From positions 62,001 through 126,000 of the forward strand of contig NC_012780.1 of the NCBI RefSeq assembly GCF_000146185.1: DNA of 64,000 nucleotides, given 5' to 3'. This stretch comes from [Eubacterium] eligens ATCC 27750 (lineage in GTDB: Bacteria > Bacillota > Clostridia > Lachnospirales > Lachnospiraceae). Under the pieces are notes generated by a model. That model was not told the DNA's origin. It saw only the letters and a list, made by a program, of their open reading frames with translations, and ran no database searches. Every line of letters starts with the position of its first letter. Within the stretch, counting starts at the first letter, position 1. This document shows, one piece after another, positions 26,278-33,707 of this stretch. The position numbers were made by a program, and so were the translations under genes.

Positions 26278-26433
26278 ATCTACACCTTCTTTCTGTTCCT
26301 TCCTGTCCTGCTTTTCTCTATTCTGCTTTTTTCTGTCCTGATTTCCTCTATCCCTATTTGCCTTGTCTGCTGCATCTTAATTTCATTCTTAATGTGCTTG
26401 TTGCTTCCCTGATTTTACCGGCTCAAAGTCGTG
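26278..26433 (-). other. purine-rich leader before ribD
   Basis: The transcribed (minus) strand is nearly free of pyrimidines for about 70 nt before ribD, with imperfect repeats of the form CAGGACAGAAAAAAG / CAGAATAGAGAAAAG / CAGGACAGGAAGG. I see no ORF with a ribosome site. It may be an unstructured ribosome-loading region. Confidence 0.4.
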
Positions 26434-26632
26434 ATACCTATAAGTAGTCGCATTTTCAATGGTTTAGTATGTCTTTTTTTATACTGTCGATAATGTCAAA
26501 CGCATTTTTACAACTAAAAGACCTATAAATTCATTGTTTATGGCTCATTTAGTAGGTAAATCTATAAGTTATCTTTGGTTTTCCCCAAAAATAAACCTAC
26601 CAAATTCTTAAAAACCTTGTATTAATAGGTTT
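26434..26632. repeat. dispersed intergenic repeat, copy 2
   Basis: Second copy of the element at 15102-15297: it opens with ATACCTAT plus TAGTCGCATTTT, contains ACCTATAAATT at 26521 and ends ATTAATAGGT. Here it lies inside the leader between the FMN riboswitch terminators and ribD. An added feature is ACTGTCGATAATGTC, loosely like a 0A box. Confidence 0.45.
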
Positions 26633-26808
26633 TTGCCGAATTTACCTGCTGCCCTGCTGCTCTGAATTGCTATAATATGCCGCCAGATTGCTATGAATTG
26701 AATCGATGTAATATGCTGCCCGCCACAATTGCCAGTTCCAGCATTTCAGACCAGACTCCGCCTCAACAATACATACACTCCAGTACAACCAAAATCCAGA
26801 CCAGACAT

Positions 26809-26851
26809 AAAAAAAGCTTCCAAAGCAGTTTCATCTCACCACTTCAGAAGC
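26809..26851 (-). terminator. second terminator in the rib leader
   Basis: On the minus strand a 13-bp stem (GCTTCTGAAGTGG with CTGCTTTGGAAGC, several G-U) has a 10-nt loop and ends in seven T. It lies about 55 nt downstream of the riboswitch terminator, with no ORF between. Confidence 0.7.
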
Positions 26852-26901
26852 CTTACGCCAAAATCCCGAATTTCTATAATCAAATTCTTACTCTGACAAT
26901 C

Positions 26902-26935
26902 AAAAAAGCTCTGAGATAATAAATCATCTCAGAGC
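26902..26935 (-). terminator. expression-platform terminator of the FMN riboswitch
   Basis: On the minus strand GCTCTGAGAT pairs perfectly with ATCTCAGAGC over an 8-nt loop and is followed by TTTTTT. It starts 70 nt after the riboswitch aptamer, the expected place for FMN-dependent termination. Confidence 0.85.
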
Positions 26936-27004
26936 CAGTATCCACATTCAAGCCAGCCATTCATTCTAATATGATTACATTATGAATAACCAACTTTAAT
27001 ATCA

Positions 27005-27121
27005 CTTCTTTCATCCAGACTTTACTGTCGGCTTCGGAATTACACCGAATCATGCTCTGGCTTACGCCTCGGCTCGTGGGCTTTACCACCGGTAGGGAAT
27101 CACACCCTGCCCTGAAGTTCC
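27005..27121 (-). ncRNA. FMN riboswitch (RFN element)
   Basis: The minus strand carries the conserved aptamer blocks in order: CTTCAGGGCAGGGTG, ATTCCCTACCGG, GGTAAAGCCC, CGAGCC, TTCGGTGTAATTCCG, AAGCCGACAGT and AGTCTGGATGAAAGAAG. When FMN is bound it should end transcription at the hairpin 26902-26935. It heads the rib operon, though ribD begins 728 nt downstream. The core is intact by eye. Confidence 0.96.
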
Positions 27122-27141
27122 ATATGTATTAAATTATTTAT

Positions 27142-27169
27142 AGTATACACCTGATTTTTAAAAAATCAA
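27142..27169 (-). promoter_or_regulatory. promoter of the FMN riboswitch and rib operon
   Basis: Minus-strand TTGATT (27169-27164) and TATACT (27147-27142) are 16 nt apart, with transcription starting just ahead of the aptamer. The -35 box lies inside the 37-bp direct repeat described at 27154. Confidence 0.6.
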
Positions 27170-27190
27170 GTACTTGACACATTTATTAAT
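27154..27190. repeat. 37-bp direct repeat, left copy
   Basis: Matches 31658-31694 at 36 of 37 positions in the same orientation. It contains an AT-rich dyad (ATTTTTAAAAAAT) and the perfect palindrome TCAAGTACTTGA. The two copies flank the 1390-codon surface-protein gene and are 4504 bp apart. Confidence 0.8.
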
Positions 27191-27273
27191 ATAAGGAAAT
27201 GAATAAAACCAAAACATGTAAAAACCGGAACCTCGCACCCACACAGTAAGCGAAATTCCGGTCTCCTTAAATA

Positions 27274-30200
27274 TTAATTTTCTGGCTTTTTACCTTTAAC
27301 CGTTAATCCTGCTGCCGCCCCTCCTATTATAAACATAAGAAGCCATGCAAATACACGTTTATTATCTCCTGTATCAGGCGTCTGTTCTTTTACTGTCTCT
27401 GTCTTACCGCCTTTACCCGTATCGTCCGATGATGTTGTATCTGTAATCTTTGCAACCACAGTCTGTGATTTTTCAATTTCTACAAGCCCATCCTGCCTGA
27501 TGTAATATCTGTCACAATCTTTACAATACCAGTATTCAATATTTCCTTCATCTGTTCTGGTAGCCGCCTTTGCCGCTACTGACTTCAAGCCTTCATGTAT
27601 ACTCATATTGTAAGTGCCATATTCTTCACTGCAGATTGTACACACCGCTTTCTTCACACATGTTGCACTTCCGCCTGCATGTTTACACTGATAATCACAA
27701 ACCGTGCATACACCGTTTTTCCAACCATGTGCTTCACTTGTCGATACTTCCTTATCACAGCAATCATATGCCTGCTTATGAGTTTTTTCTGTCTGTACCC
27801 ATACTACCTTTCCACTGTGATTTGCCATATCTTTATCTGTATACTCCCTGCCGCAGGTTTCGCAAACCGCACCCTTTGTACATGTTGCTTCTCCGCCGCT
27901 GTGTACGCATGCATAACCACATATTTCACAAGCACCGTCTTTCCAGTTATGATTTTCTTGTGCTATCGTCACTTTACCACAGCAATCATATTTCTTTTCA
28001 TGTGTTGTTGCTGTCTGTGTCCACTTTTCTGTTCCTGTATGATTGTCTGCATTTATTTCTCCATATTCACTATGGCAGATATTGCAAACCGCTTTCTGCG
28101 TGCAGGTTGCTTTTCCGCCTGTATGAATACAATCGTATCCACATACCGTGCAGTGTCCATTCTCCCAGACATGATTTGCTATATTAGTTACCTCTGCACC
28201 ACAACAGTCATATTTTTTCTGATGAGTTTTTTCTGTCTGTACCCATACCTGATTTCCACTGTGGTTTGCCATATCTTTATCTGTATACTCCTTGCCGCAG
28301 GTTTCGCAAACCGCACCTTTGGTACATGTTGCTTCTCCTCCGCTGTGTACACATACATAACCACATGTTTCACAAACACCATCTTTCCACTTATGATTTT
28401 CTTGTTCTATCGTCACTTTACCGCAGCAATCATATCTCTTTTCATGTGTTGTTGCTGTCTGTGTCCACTTTTCTGTTCCTGTATGATTGTCTGCATTTAT
28501 TTCTCCATATTCACTATGGCAGATATTGCAAACCGCTTTCTGCGTGCAGGTTGCTTTTCCGCCTGTATGAATACAATCGTATCCACATACCGTGCAGTGT
28601 CCATTCTCCCAGATATGATCTGCTATATTAGTTACCTCTTCACCACAACAGTCATATTTTTTCTGATGAGTTTTTTCTGTCTGTACCCACACCTGTTCTC
28701 CACTGTGGTTTGCAGGATTTAAAGTACCATATTCAGCATTACACTCCGTGCAGACGGCTCTCTTTTTACATGTTGCCGCTCCGCCTACACAGCTTTCTGT
28801 TTCTTCTATAGTACAGCCTGCCGTTGTACATTTGTGGGTATGTGTGCCGTTACCATTTGACTTCCATTCACCATATATATGTTCTGACTTTGCTGCTGTA
28901 ACAATCTCACCACATTCACAAATTACAGGTGTTGTACAATCACCATCATCTGTACCACTATGTTTTGTCTTTGTTGTTGTTACCGTACAGCCGTCATTCT
29001 CACACACTTTCCAATGATAAGTATCGTCTTTTGTCCATGTGTCGCTGAACTTATGATTTGCCTGTGCTAGAAATATTTTCCCACAGACAGAGCATATTGA
29101 TTCTTTCGTACAGTCGCTGTTATCAATTGTATGATTCGCATTTACGGTAACAGACAGATAAATGCTGTATCCTTCATTATCCGTCAATGTTATTGTCTGT
29201 GTGCCATCTGCTGCAGATACAGTATAAATACCGTCCACATCAGATGTAAGCGTTTTATTTCCTGCCATTACCTGTGTATAATCGGAAGAAGTTACTTTAA
29301 ACTGTGCCTTCTCGCAGTATACTCCATTATTTTTAATACCGTCTACCACTGTATCCGGATTAATCGCATTATAATAATATGTAACTGTCTGTGTTTCTGA
29401 TGTATACACACCCTTTTCATCGCCTGTCTTGCTTAAAAAAGTATATCCTGATGGAATCTTAATATTTTCAGGTACCGCATAATTCGTTCCCGATGTACCC
29501 TGAAGTGTAATCGATTCACGTAACTTCTGCTCACTGTCTTTTATCACATAATTAACAATTACTTTTCCTTTGCCTGATGTTACAGCCACATCATCAAAGC
29601 TTTCCTTATCTACAAGAATCATTGTAGTATACGCAGATACAGTTATAACGGAGCCTGCGACTTCACCAAGTGATACAACTCCCGCACTTTCGCCATTTGC
29701 AATAACAACCCAGTCCGTAGCAGCTCTTCCTTGAACAGGAATTGTAATTTCTTTTGACACATCTGACTCATTATTTAATACTGCCATAGTATTCCACTCG
29801 TCGTCTTTTGTACCTGCAAGCACATAAGCTTCAGAATTTTTTATTGTCTGGCTTTTCGCAAGCGGTGAAAATGCCTTTCGTATCTCCATAAGTCCTCTGT
29901 AATATGAGACTACATCTGCGTACTCTGCTGAATCCTTCCATTCAACGTAACTGCTGTCTGCAAGAGTTGTTCCCTCAACGCTGTTACACATTTCTTCTCC
30001 GCCATCCATAAACAAAGTTCCCGGCTTAGCATATTTCATTGCTGCTTTCTGCTTGTATATTTTTACGGCTTTTTCGTTTCTTTCGCCATAAGTGCCACCT
30101 GTGCTGCCGATTATTTCATCATAAAAGGAAGTTTTATTCTGTCTTTCTTCCTTTGTATAATTATCTCCCCATATAACCAGATTGGCATCTTCCTTTGCCA

Positions 30201-31446
30201 ATGATGTCTTTATCTCATCCAGCCATTTATATACATACGAAGAACCTTTGTACTTCACATTGACACAGTCAATCAAATCCAGTGAAAATCCATCAACATG
30301 ATATTCCTCAGCCCAATATTTCATGGAATTAACCATATAACTACGATACATCTTCCGCTCTGTGGCAAGCTCATTGTCATATCCCGTATTTGTTGTATAC
30401 CTTGTACCGTTAGTATTCAATCTGTAATAAAACCACGGAACCGACTTTTCAAGAGGATTTTCCTCTGAGGCATGCGTATACGGCATCTCCATCACAACAG
30501 AAAATCCCGCACTGTGAAGTGCCTGAATCATCTCTTTACATTCTTTTATAACAGTCTTGCTGTCTGACGGATTGGAAGCATAGCTTGCCTCAGGTACATT
30601 ATAATTTAAAATCTCATACTCACTGTCGCCATCAAAATCCGCAAACGGTGCAAGCTGTACTGTCGTAACGCCAAGTTCCTTCAGATAATCAATGCCAGAT
30701 ACAAGTTCTCCCGCACTGTTTACTTTTGCACCCTTTTCCGTAAAAGCACTGTACTTTCCGCCTGCAGTCATGCCCGATGCGGTATCTGACGAGAAATCCT
30801 TGACACTTATTTTATAAACAGTATTTGCTTTTGTCGAATCAACATACACATGTCTGTCGCTGTCCCAACCCTCAGGAGATACTGAAGATGTATCTGTTAT
30901 ATACGAACGCTTTCCGTCTTTGCTTACCGCAACCGAATATGGGTCCTGAATTTTATATTTTGTTGTTCTGTCGCTGCCAATATGGGTAATATCTGTTGTG
31001 GTAATCGTATAGTCATAATACAATCCGCCCCAATCACCAATAAGTGTTATAATCCAGAGGCCATTCCATTCCCCATTTACAAGCATTTTCTCTAATGCAT
31101 AAGTTCCTATATCACGTGCATTGCTGTCATTATCATCACCTGTTGCATAAATATTAACTTTTACATATGTTGCCGCAGGTGCCCATAACAAAAATTCAGT
31201 TGACTGCTTTGTATATGTCGCTCCAAGCTGCCTGCCCTTACGTGTATGCCCCCAATCATCAACATATGTTCCATCATAAAAATATTTATTATCAATATCT
31301 TCTGCCACTTTATTAATATAGCTGTTAGGAATCGTAGCTATCTTTTTACTGTTATCTGCCGCAAACCCGGTAACGGCACTGCTTGAAAATACCATTCCGA
31401 TTGACAATACCACCGCAGTAATCTTTTTTAAGTTTAAATACTTCAT
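27274..31446 (-). CDS. wall-anchored pullulanase-like (GH13) protein with degenerate active site and Cys-rich repeats
   Basis: Secreted 1390-residue surface protein. A signal peptide (to about 30) is followed by a type I pullulanase-like N-domain (LLWAPAATYVKVNIYATG) and a GH13 barrel. Conserved landmarks remain (LNYNVPEASYASNP, MQAL-like IQALHSAGFSVVMEMPY). However, the invariant Arg is Ser388 in DGFSLDLID, the acid/base Glu is Asp428 (VIWGDNYT), and region IV (HDN) is absent; only nucleophile Asp390 survives. Residues about 780-1320 are tandem CxxC/His repeats. The C-terminus is EQTPDTGD, a hydrophobic span and KGKKPEN, a sortase-type anchor. It probably binds rather than cuts glucan. Confidence 0.85.
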   Translation of the reverse strand: MKYLNLKKITAVVLSIGMVFSSSAVTGFAADNSKKIATIPNSYINKVAEDIDNKYFYDGTYVDDWGHTRKGRQLGATYTKQSTEFLLWAPAATYVKVNIYATGDDNDSNARDIGTYALEKMLVNGEWNGLWIITLIGDWGGLYYDYTITTTDITHIGSDRTTKYKIQDPYSVAVSKDGKRSYITDTSSVSPEGWDSDRHVYVDSTKANTVYKISVKDFSSDTASGMTAGGKYSAFTEKGAKVNSAGELVSGIDYLKELGVTTVQLAPFADFDGDSEYEILNYNVPEASYASNPSDSKTVIKECKEMIQALHSAGFSVVMEMPYTHASEENPLEKSVPWFYYRLNTNGTRYTTNTGYDNELATERKMYRSYMVNSMKYWAEEYHVDGFSLDLIDCVNVKYKGSSYVYKWLDEIKTSLAKEDANLVIWGDNYTKEERQNKTSFYDEIIGSTGGTYGERNEKAVKIYKQKAAMKYAKPGTLFMDGGEEMCNSVEGTTLADSSYVEWKDSAEYADVVSYYRGLMEIRKAFSPLAKSQTIKNSEAYVLAGTKDDEWNTMAVLNNESDVSKEITIPVQGRAATDWVVIANGESAGVVSLGEVAGSVITVSAYTTMILVDKESFDDVAVTSGKGKVIVNYVIKDSEQKLRESITLQGTSGTNYAVPENIKIPSGYTFLSKTGDEKGVYTSETQTVTYYYNAINPDTVVDGIKNNGVYCEKAQFKVTSSDYTQVMAGNKTLTSDVDGIYTVSAADGTQTITLTDNEGYSIYLSVTVNANHTIDNSDCTKESICSVCGKIFLAQANHKFSDTWTKDDTYHWKVCENDGCTVTTTKTKHSGTDDGDCTTPVICECGEIVTAAKSEHIYGEWKSNGNGTHTHKCTTAGCTIEETESCVGGAATCKKRAVCTECNAEYGTLNPANHSGEQVWVQTEKTHQKKYDCCGEEVTNIADHIWENGHCTVCGYDCIHTGGKATCTQKAVCNICHSEYGEINADNHTGTEKWTQTATTHEKRYDCCGKVTIEQENHKWKDGVCETCGYVCVHSGGEATCTKGAVCETCGKEYTDKDMANHSGNQVWVQTEKTHQKKYDCCGAEVTNIANHVWENGHCTVCGYDCIHTGGKATCTQKAVCNICHSEYGEINADNHTGTEKWTQTATTHEKKYDCCGKVTIAQENHNWKDGACEICGYACVHSGGEATCTKGAVCETCGREYTDKDMANHSGKVVWVQTEKTHKQAYDCCDKEVSTSEAHGWKNGVCTVCDYQCKHAGGSATCVKKAVCTICSEEYGTYNMSIHEGLKSVAAKAATRTDEGNIEYWYCKDCDRYYIRQDGLVEIEKSQTVVAKITDTTSSDDTGKGGKTETVKEQTPDTGDNKRVFAWLLMFIIGGAAAGLTVKGKKPEN
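27600..28710 (-). repeat. 444-bp tandem coding repeats (2 copies plus a partial one)
   Basis: Within the surface-protein gene, 28710-28267 and 28266-27823 are two near-identical 444-bp units (148 residues), and 27822 to about 27600 is a diverged half unit. Each unit is made of two 74-residue modules: NH(S/T)G..., TH.K.YDCCG, W..G.C..CGY.C.H(S/T)GG.ATC and C..C..EY. The paired Cys and His suggest zinc binding. Confidence 0.9.
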
Positions 31447-31527
31447 AAACTCTCCCTCCTTTTATTGTACTCAATGTATCTATGCAATACCATAAAGCAT
31501 TACAAAAATACATTCTATCTTAGTGGT

Positions 31528-31582
31528 ATTATACAATAAAAGGCATCAAAAAAAATGTCATTTACATGAAATGACATTTTTT
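31528..31582. promoter_or_regulatory. terminator-like hairpin next to a promoter in a divergent gap
   Basis: A perfect 14-bp dyad (AAAAAATGTCATTT and complement, 5-nt loop ACATG) at 31550-31582 lies between two divergent genes. Just beyond it, minus-strand TATAAT (31533-31528) looks like the -10 box of the surface-protein gene. A hairpin with T-runs upstream of a promoter may be an operator or insulator rather than a terminator. Confidence 0.45.
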
Positions 31583-31657
31583 CGACACGAACGATATTAA
31601 AATGAATGTTTATTCTTCACTTTTTAATCACAATTTATTTATAAAGTTCTGGACTCA

Positions 31658-31694
31658 ATTTTTAAAAAATCAAGTACTTGACATATTTATTAAT
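31658..31694. repeat. 37-bp direct repeat, right copy
   Basis: Partner of 27154-27190; the single difference is T for C after TTGACA. The TCAAGTACTTGA palindrome is kept. Similarity continues weakly to the left (AATT-ATTTATA), so the repeat may be the core of a longer decayed unit. Confidence 0.8.
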
Positions 31695-31707
31695 TTTATG
31701 ATACTAT
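31678..31707 (+). promoter_or_regulatory. candidate promoter of the DUF2798 gene
   Basis: TTGACA at 31678-31683, provided by the repeat's palindrome, is followed 16-18 nt later by GATACTAT. Transcription would start about 95 nt before the ATG at 31811. Confidence 0.45.
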
Positions 31708-31810
31708 ACCACGGCACAATTAAATATGGTTATATTGGAAACGACACATCCCCCGGATGATAACGAACAACACATGTTTTGCTTAAGTTATTATTAAGGA
31801 GGATTTTTTT

Positions 31811-32302
31811 ATGCCAAAAAACAAGTTTCAGGATGTTATTTTCACAATTATTATGGCAACAATTATGGTCTATGGCATGGTCGTATACAATGTTGCCCTT
31901 AACACAGGTACTGTGAATGGTACTACTTTCTTAGCTGCAACGCATGAGCTCCCAATCATGGTTCCAATTGCATTCGTGCTCGAGTTCTTCGTTGTAGGAA
32001 AGATAGCTAAAATGCTTGCTTTCACTGTTATGCGTCCAACTGACAGACCACAGTTCATCACATATGCAATATCAATATGTATCTGCTGCATTATGTGTCC
32101 GATTATGAGTCTTGTAGCTACATTCCTTTTCAAAGAGCCATCCTTTGGCATGTGGGTTAAAACATGGGCAATGAACTTTCCTATGGCAATCTGCTATCAG
32201 ATGTTCTATTGCGGACCACTTGTAAGACTTATATTCAGGGCAATATTTGTCAGAAAAAATGCTGAAGTCCCAGAAAACATGTGCGCTGTAGATACAGAAT
32301 AA
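31811..32302 (+). CDS. DUF2798-family membrane protein
   Basis: A 163-residue integral membrane protein of unknown function with four hydrophobic spans: residues 10-30 (FTIIMATIMVYGMVVYNVAL), 45-65, 80-105 (ITYAISICICCIMCPIMSLVATF) and 118-140. The pattern fits two repeats of the DUF2798 hairpin, including the T-Q/HELP-like loop (ATHELPIMVPIAF). AAGGAGG lies 8 nt before the ATG. It is monocistronic between a promoter and a strong terminator. Confidence 0.8.
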   Translation: MPKNKFQDVIFTIIMATIMVYGMVVYNVALNTGTVNGTTFLAATHELPIMVPIAFVLEFFVVGKIAKMLAFTVMRPTDRPQFITYAISICICCIMCPIMSLVATFLFKEPSFGMWVKTWAMNFPMAICYQMFYCGPLVRLIFRAIFVRKNAEVPENMCAVDTE

Positions 32303-32315
32303 TATTAACTATCAG

Positions 32316-32340
32316 GCAGGAGATTTTCTCCTGCTTTTTT
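32316..32340 (+). terminator. terminator after the DUF2798 gene
   Basis: Perfect 8-bp stem GCAGGAGA/TCTCCTGC with a 3-nt loop, followed by six T, 13 nt after the stop codon. Confidence 0.92.
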
Positions 32341-32410
32341 ATATATTACGGATATTCAGATAGAAAATGTGTTATTATATGAATATCAATCCAAAGAATG
32401 GAGAATTATC

Positions 32411-33625
32411 ATGAAAGCCTATAAACGATTATTAAAATATGTCACTTTCCGTACACCAAGTGACGAAAACAGTGAAACAACTCCCTCATCTGCATGCCAG
32501 TTTGAGTTAGCCAGATTTGTAAAAAATGAGATGGAAGGATTGAATTTATCGGATATTGTACTTGACGATATGTGTTACCTGTATGGTAAGCTTCCGGCAA
32601 CCAAAGGTTATGAAAATGCACCTGCTATCGGATTTATTGCACATATGGATACCGTGTCCGATTATTGCAATCACGATATTACACCTGTTATAACAGAGAA
32701 TTTCAATGGTGAATCACTTACACTTCCTGCCGGGATAACTCTGTCTGTGCATGATTTTCCTCATCTTGGCACTCTTAAGGAACGCACACTTATCACATCA
32801 GACGGAAGCACTATACTTGGTGCTGATGACAAAGCAGGTATTGCTGAAATCCTGACTATGATAGAACATTTGCAGAAAAATGATATACCTCATGGAACAA
32901 TATGCGTGGCATTCACACCTGATGAAGAAATCGGCAGGGGAGCTGAACATTTTAACATAGAACAGTTCGGTGCCAAATACGCCTACACAATTGACGGCGA
33001 CACAGAAGGCGAGATTCAGTACGAAAACTTCAATGCATGCAAAGCTGATTTTCATATTAAAGGCTTCAATGTACACCCAGGTTCTGCCAAAGACACCATG
33101 ATTAATGCCAGTCTTGTTGCAATGGAGATTAACAATGCACTTCCTGCTATGGAAACCCCTCGCGGCACAGAAGATTACGAGGGCTTCTACCATCTTGTCA
33201 GCATGTCTGGCGATGTCAGTGAGGCTTCGCTTAATTATATAGTAAGAGACCATAATAAGAATTTATTTGAAGCAAAGAAAAATACTCTGCGATTAATCGA
33301 AAAGAATATGAATGAAAAATGGGGCAAGGGAACTGTTACGCTCACCATTAAAGATCAGTATAAGAATATGTCCGAAATCATTGCGGGCTGCATGAATCTT
33401 ATTGATAATGCAAAGAAAGCCTGTGAACTGGCTGATATAACACCGCTTATTCTTCCTATCCGAGGGGGAACAGACGGCTGTCAGTTAAGCTTCAAAGGAC
33501 TTCCATGCCCTAACCTTGGAACTGGAGGACACGCATACCACGGTCCTTATGAACATATTACTGTTGAAGGCATGGATATGACCGTTGCTATGCTTGTTAA
33601 ATTGGTTGGAACATTTACTGAATAA
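32411..33625 (+). CDS. pepT: peptidase T (tripeptide aminopeptidase)
   Basis: Cytosolic zinc aminopeptidase of the M20B family releasing the N-terminal residue of tripeptides. The 404-residue protein has FIAHMDTVSDY (zinc His and Asp), ILGADDKAGIAEI (bridging Asp), FTPDEEIGRGAEHF (catalytic Glu and zinc Glu), IDGDTEGE and a C-terminal GTGGHAYHGPYEHI (zinc His). ATG 32411 (MKAYKRLLKYV) has GGAGA 7 nt upstream; an earlier in-frame ATG at 32369 lies close to the presumed promoter and adds non-conserved residues. Confidence 0.95.
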   Translation: MKAYKRLLKYVTFRTPSDENSETTPSSACQFELARFVKNEMEGLNLSDIVLDDMCYLYGKLPATKGYENAPAIGFIAHMDTVSDYCNHDITPVITENFNGESLTLPAGITLSVHDFPHLGTLKERTLITSDGSTILGADDKAGIAEILTMIEHLQKNDIPHGTICVAFTPDEEIGRGAEHFNIEQFGAKYAYTIDGDTEGEIQYENFNACKADFHIKGFNVHPGSAKDTMINASLVAMEINNALPAMETPRGTEDYEGFYHLVSMSGDVSEASLNYIVRDHNKNLFEAKKNTLRLIEKNMNEKWGKGTVTLTIKDQYKNMSEIIAGCMNLIDNAKKACELADITPLILPIRGGTDGCQLSFKGLPCPNLGTGGHAYHGPYEHITVEGMDMTVAMLVKLVGTFTE

Positions 33626-33642
33626 TAACTATATTTTATAAC

Positions 33643-33682
33643 ACAAAACAGGAGTTAAGCTATTGACCTACTCCTGTTTTGT
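33643..33682. terminator. bidirectional terminator between pepT and the metalloprotease
   Basis: Perfect 13-bp stem (ACAAAACAGGAGT and complement) with a 14-nt loop in the convergent gap; TTTT inside each arm serves both directions. Confidence 0.88.
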
Positions 33683-33707
33683 ATTATCAGTTGCTATTCA
33701 GTTTTTA

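Noticed and set aside
26677..26919. 80-codon plus-strand frame in the rib leader
   Set aside because: It runs antisense through two terminators and has no ribosome site.
27600..28710. CRISPR-like regular repeats
   Set aside because: The period is 222-444 bp, the repeats are coding and in frame, and there are no short repeat-spacer units.
27595..28722. 375-codon plus-strand frame opposite the Cys repeats
   Set aside because: It is the antisense shadow of the repeated Cys/His codons; it is Cys-, Phe- and Ile-rich nonsense without a ribosome site.
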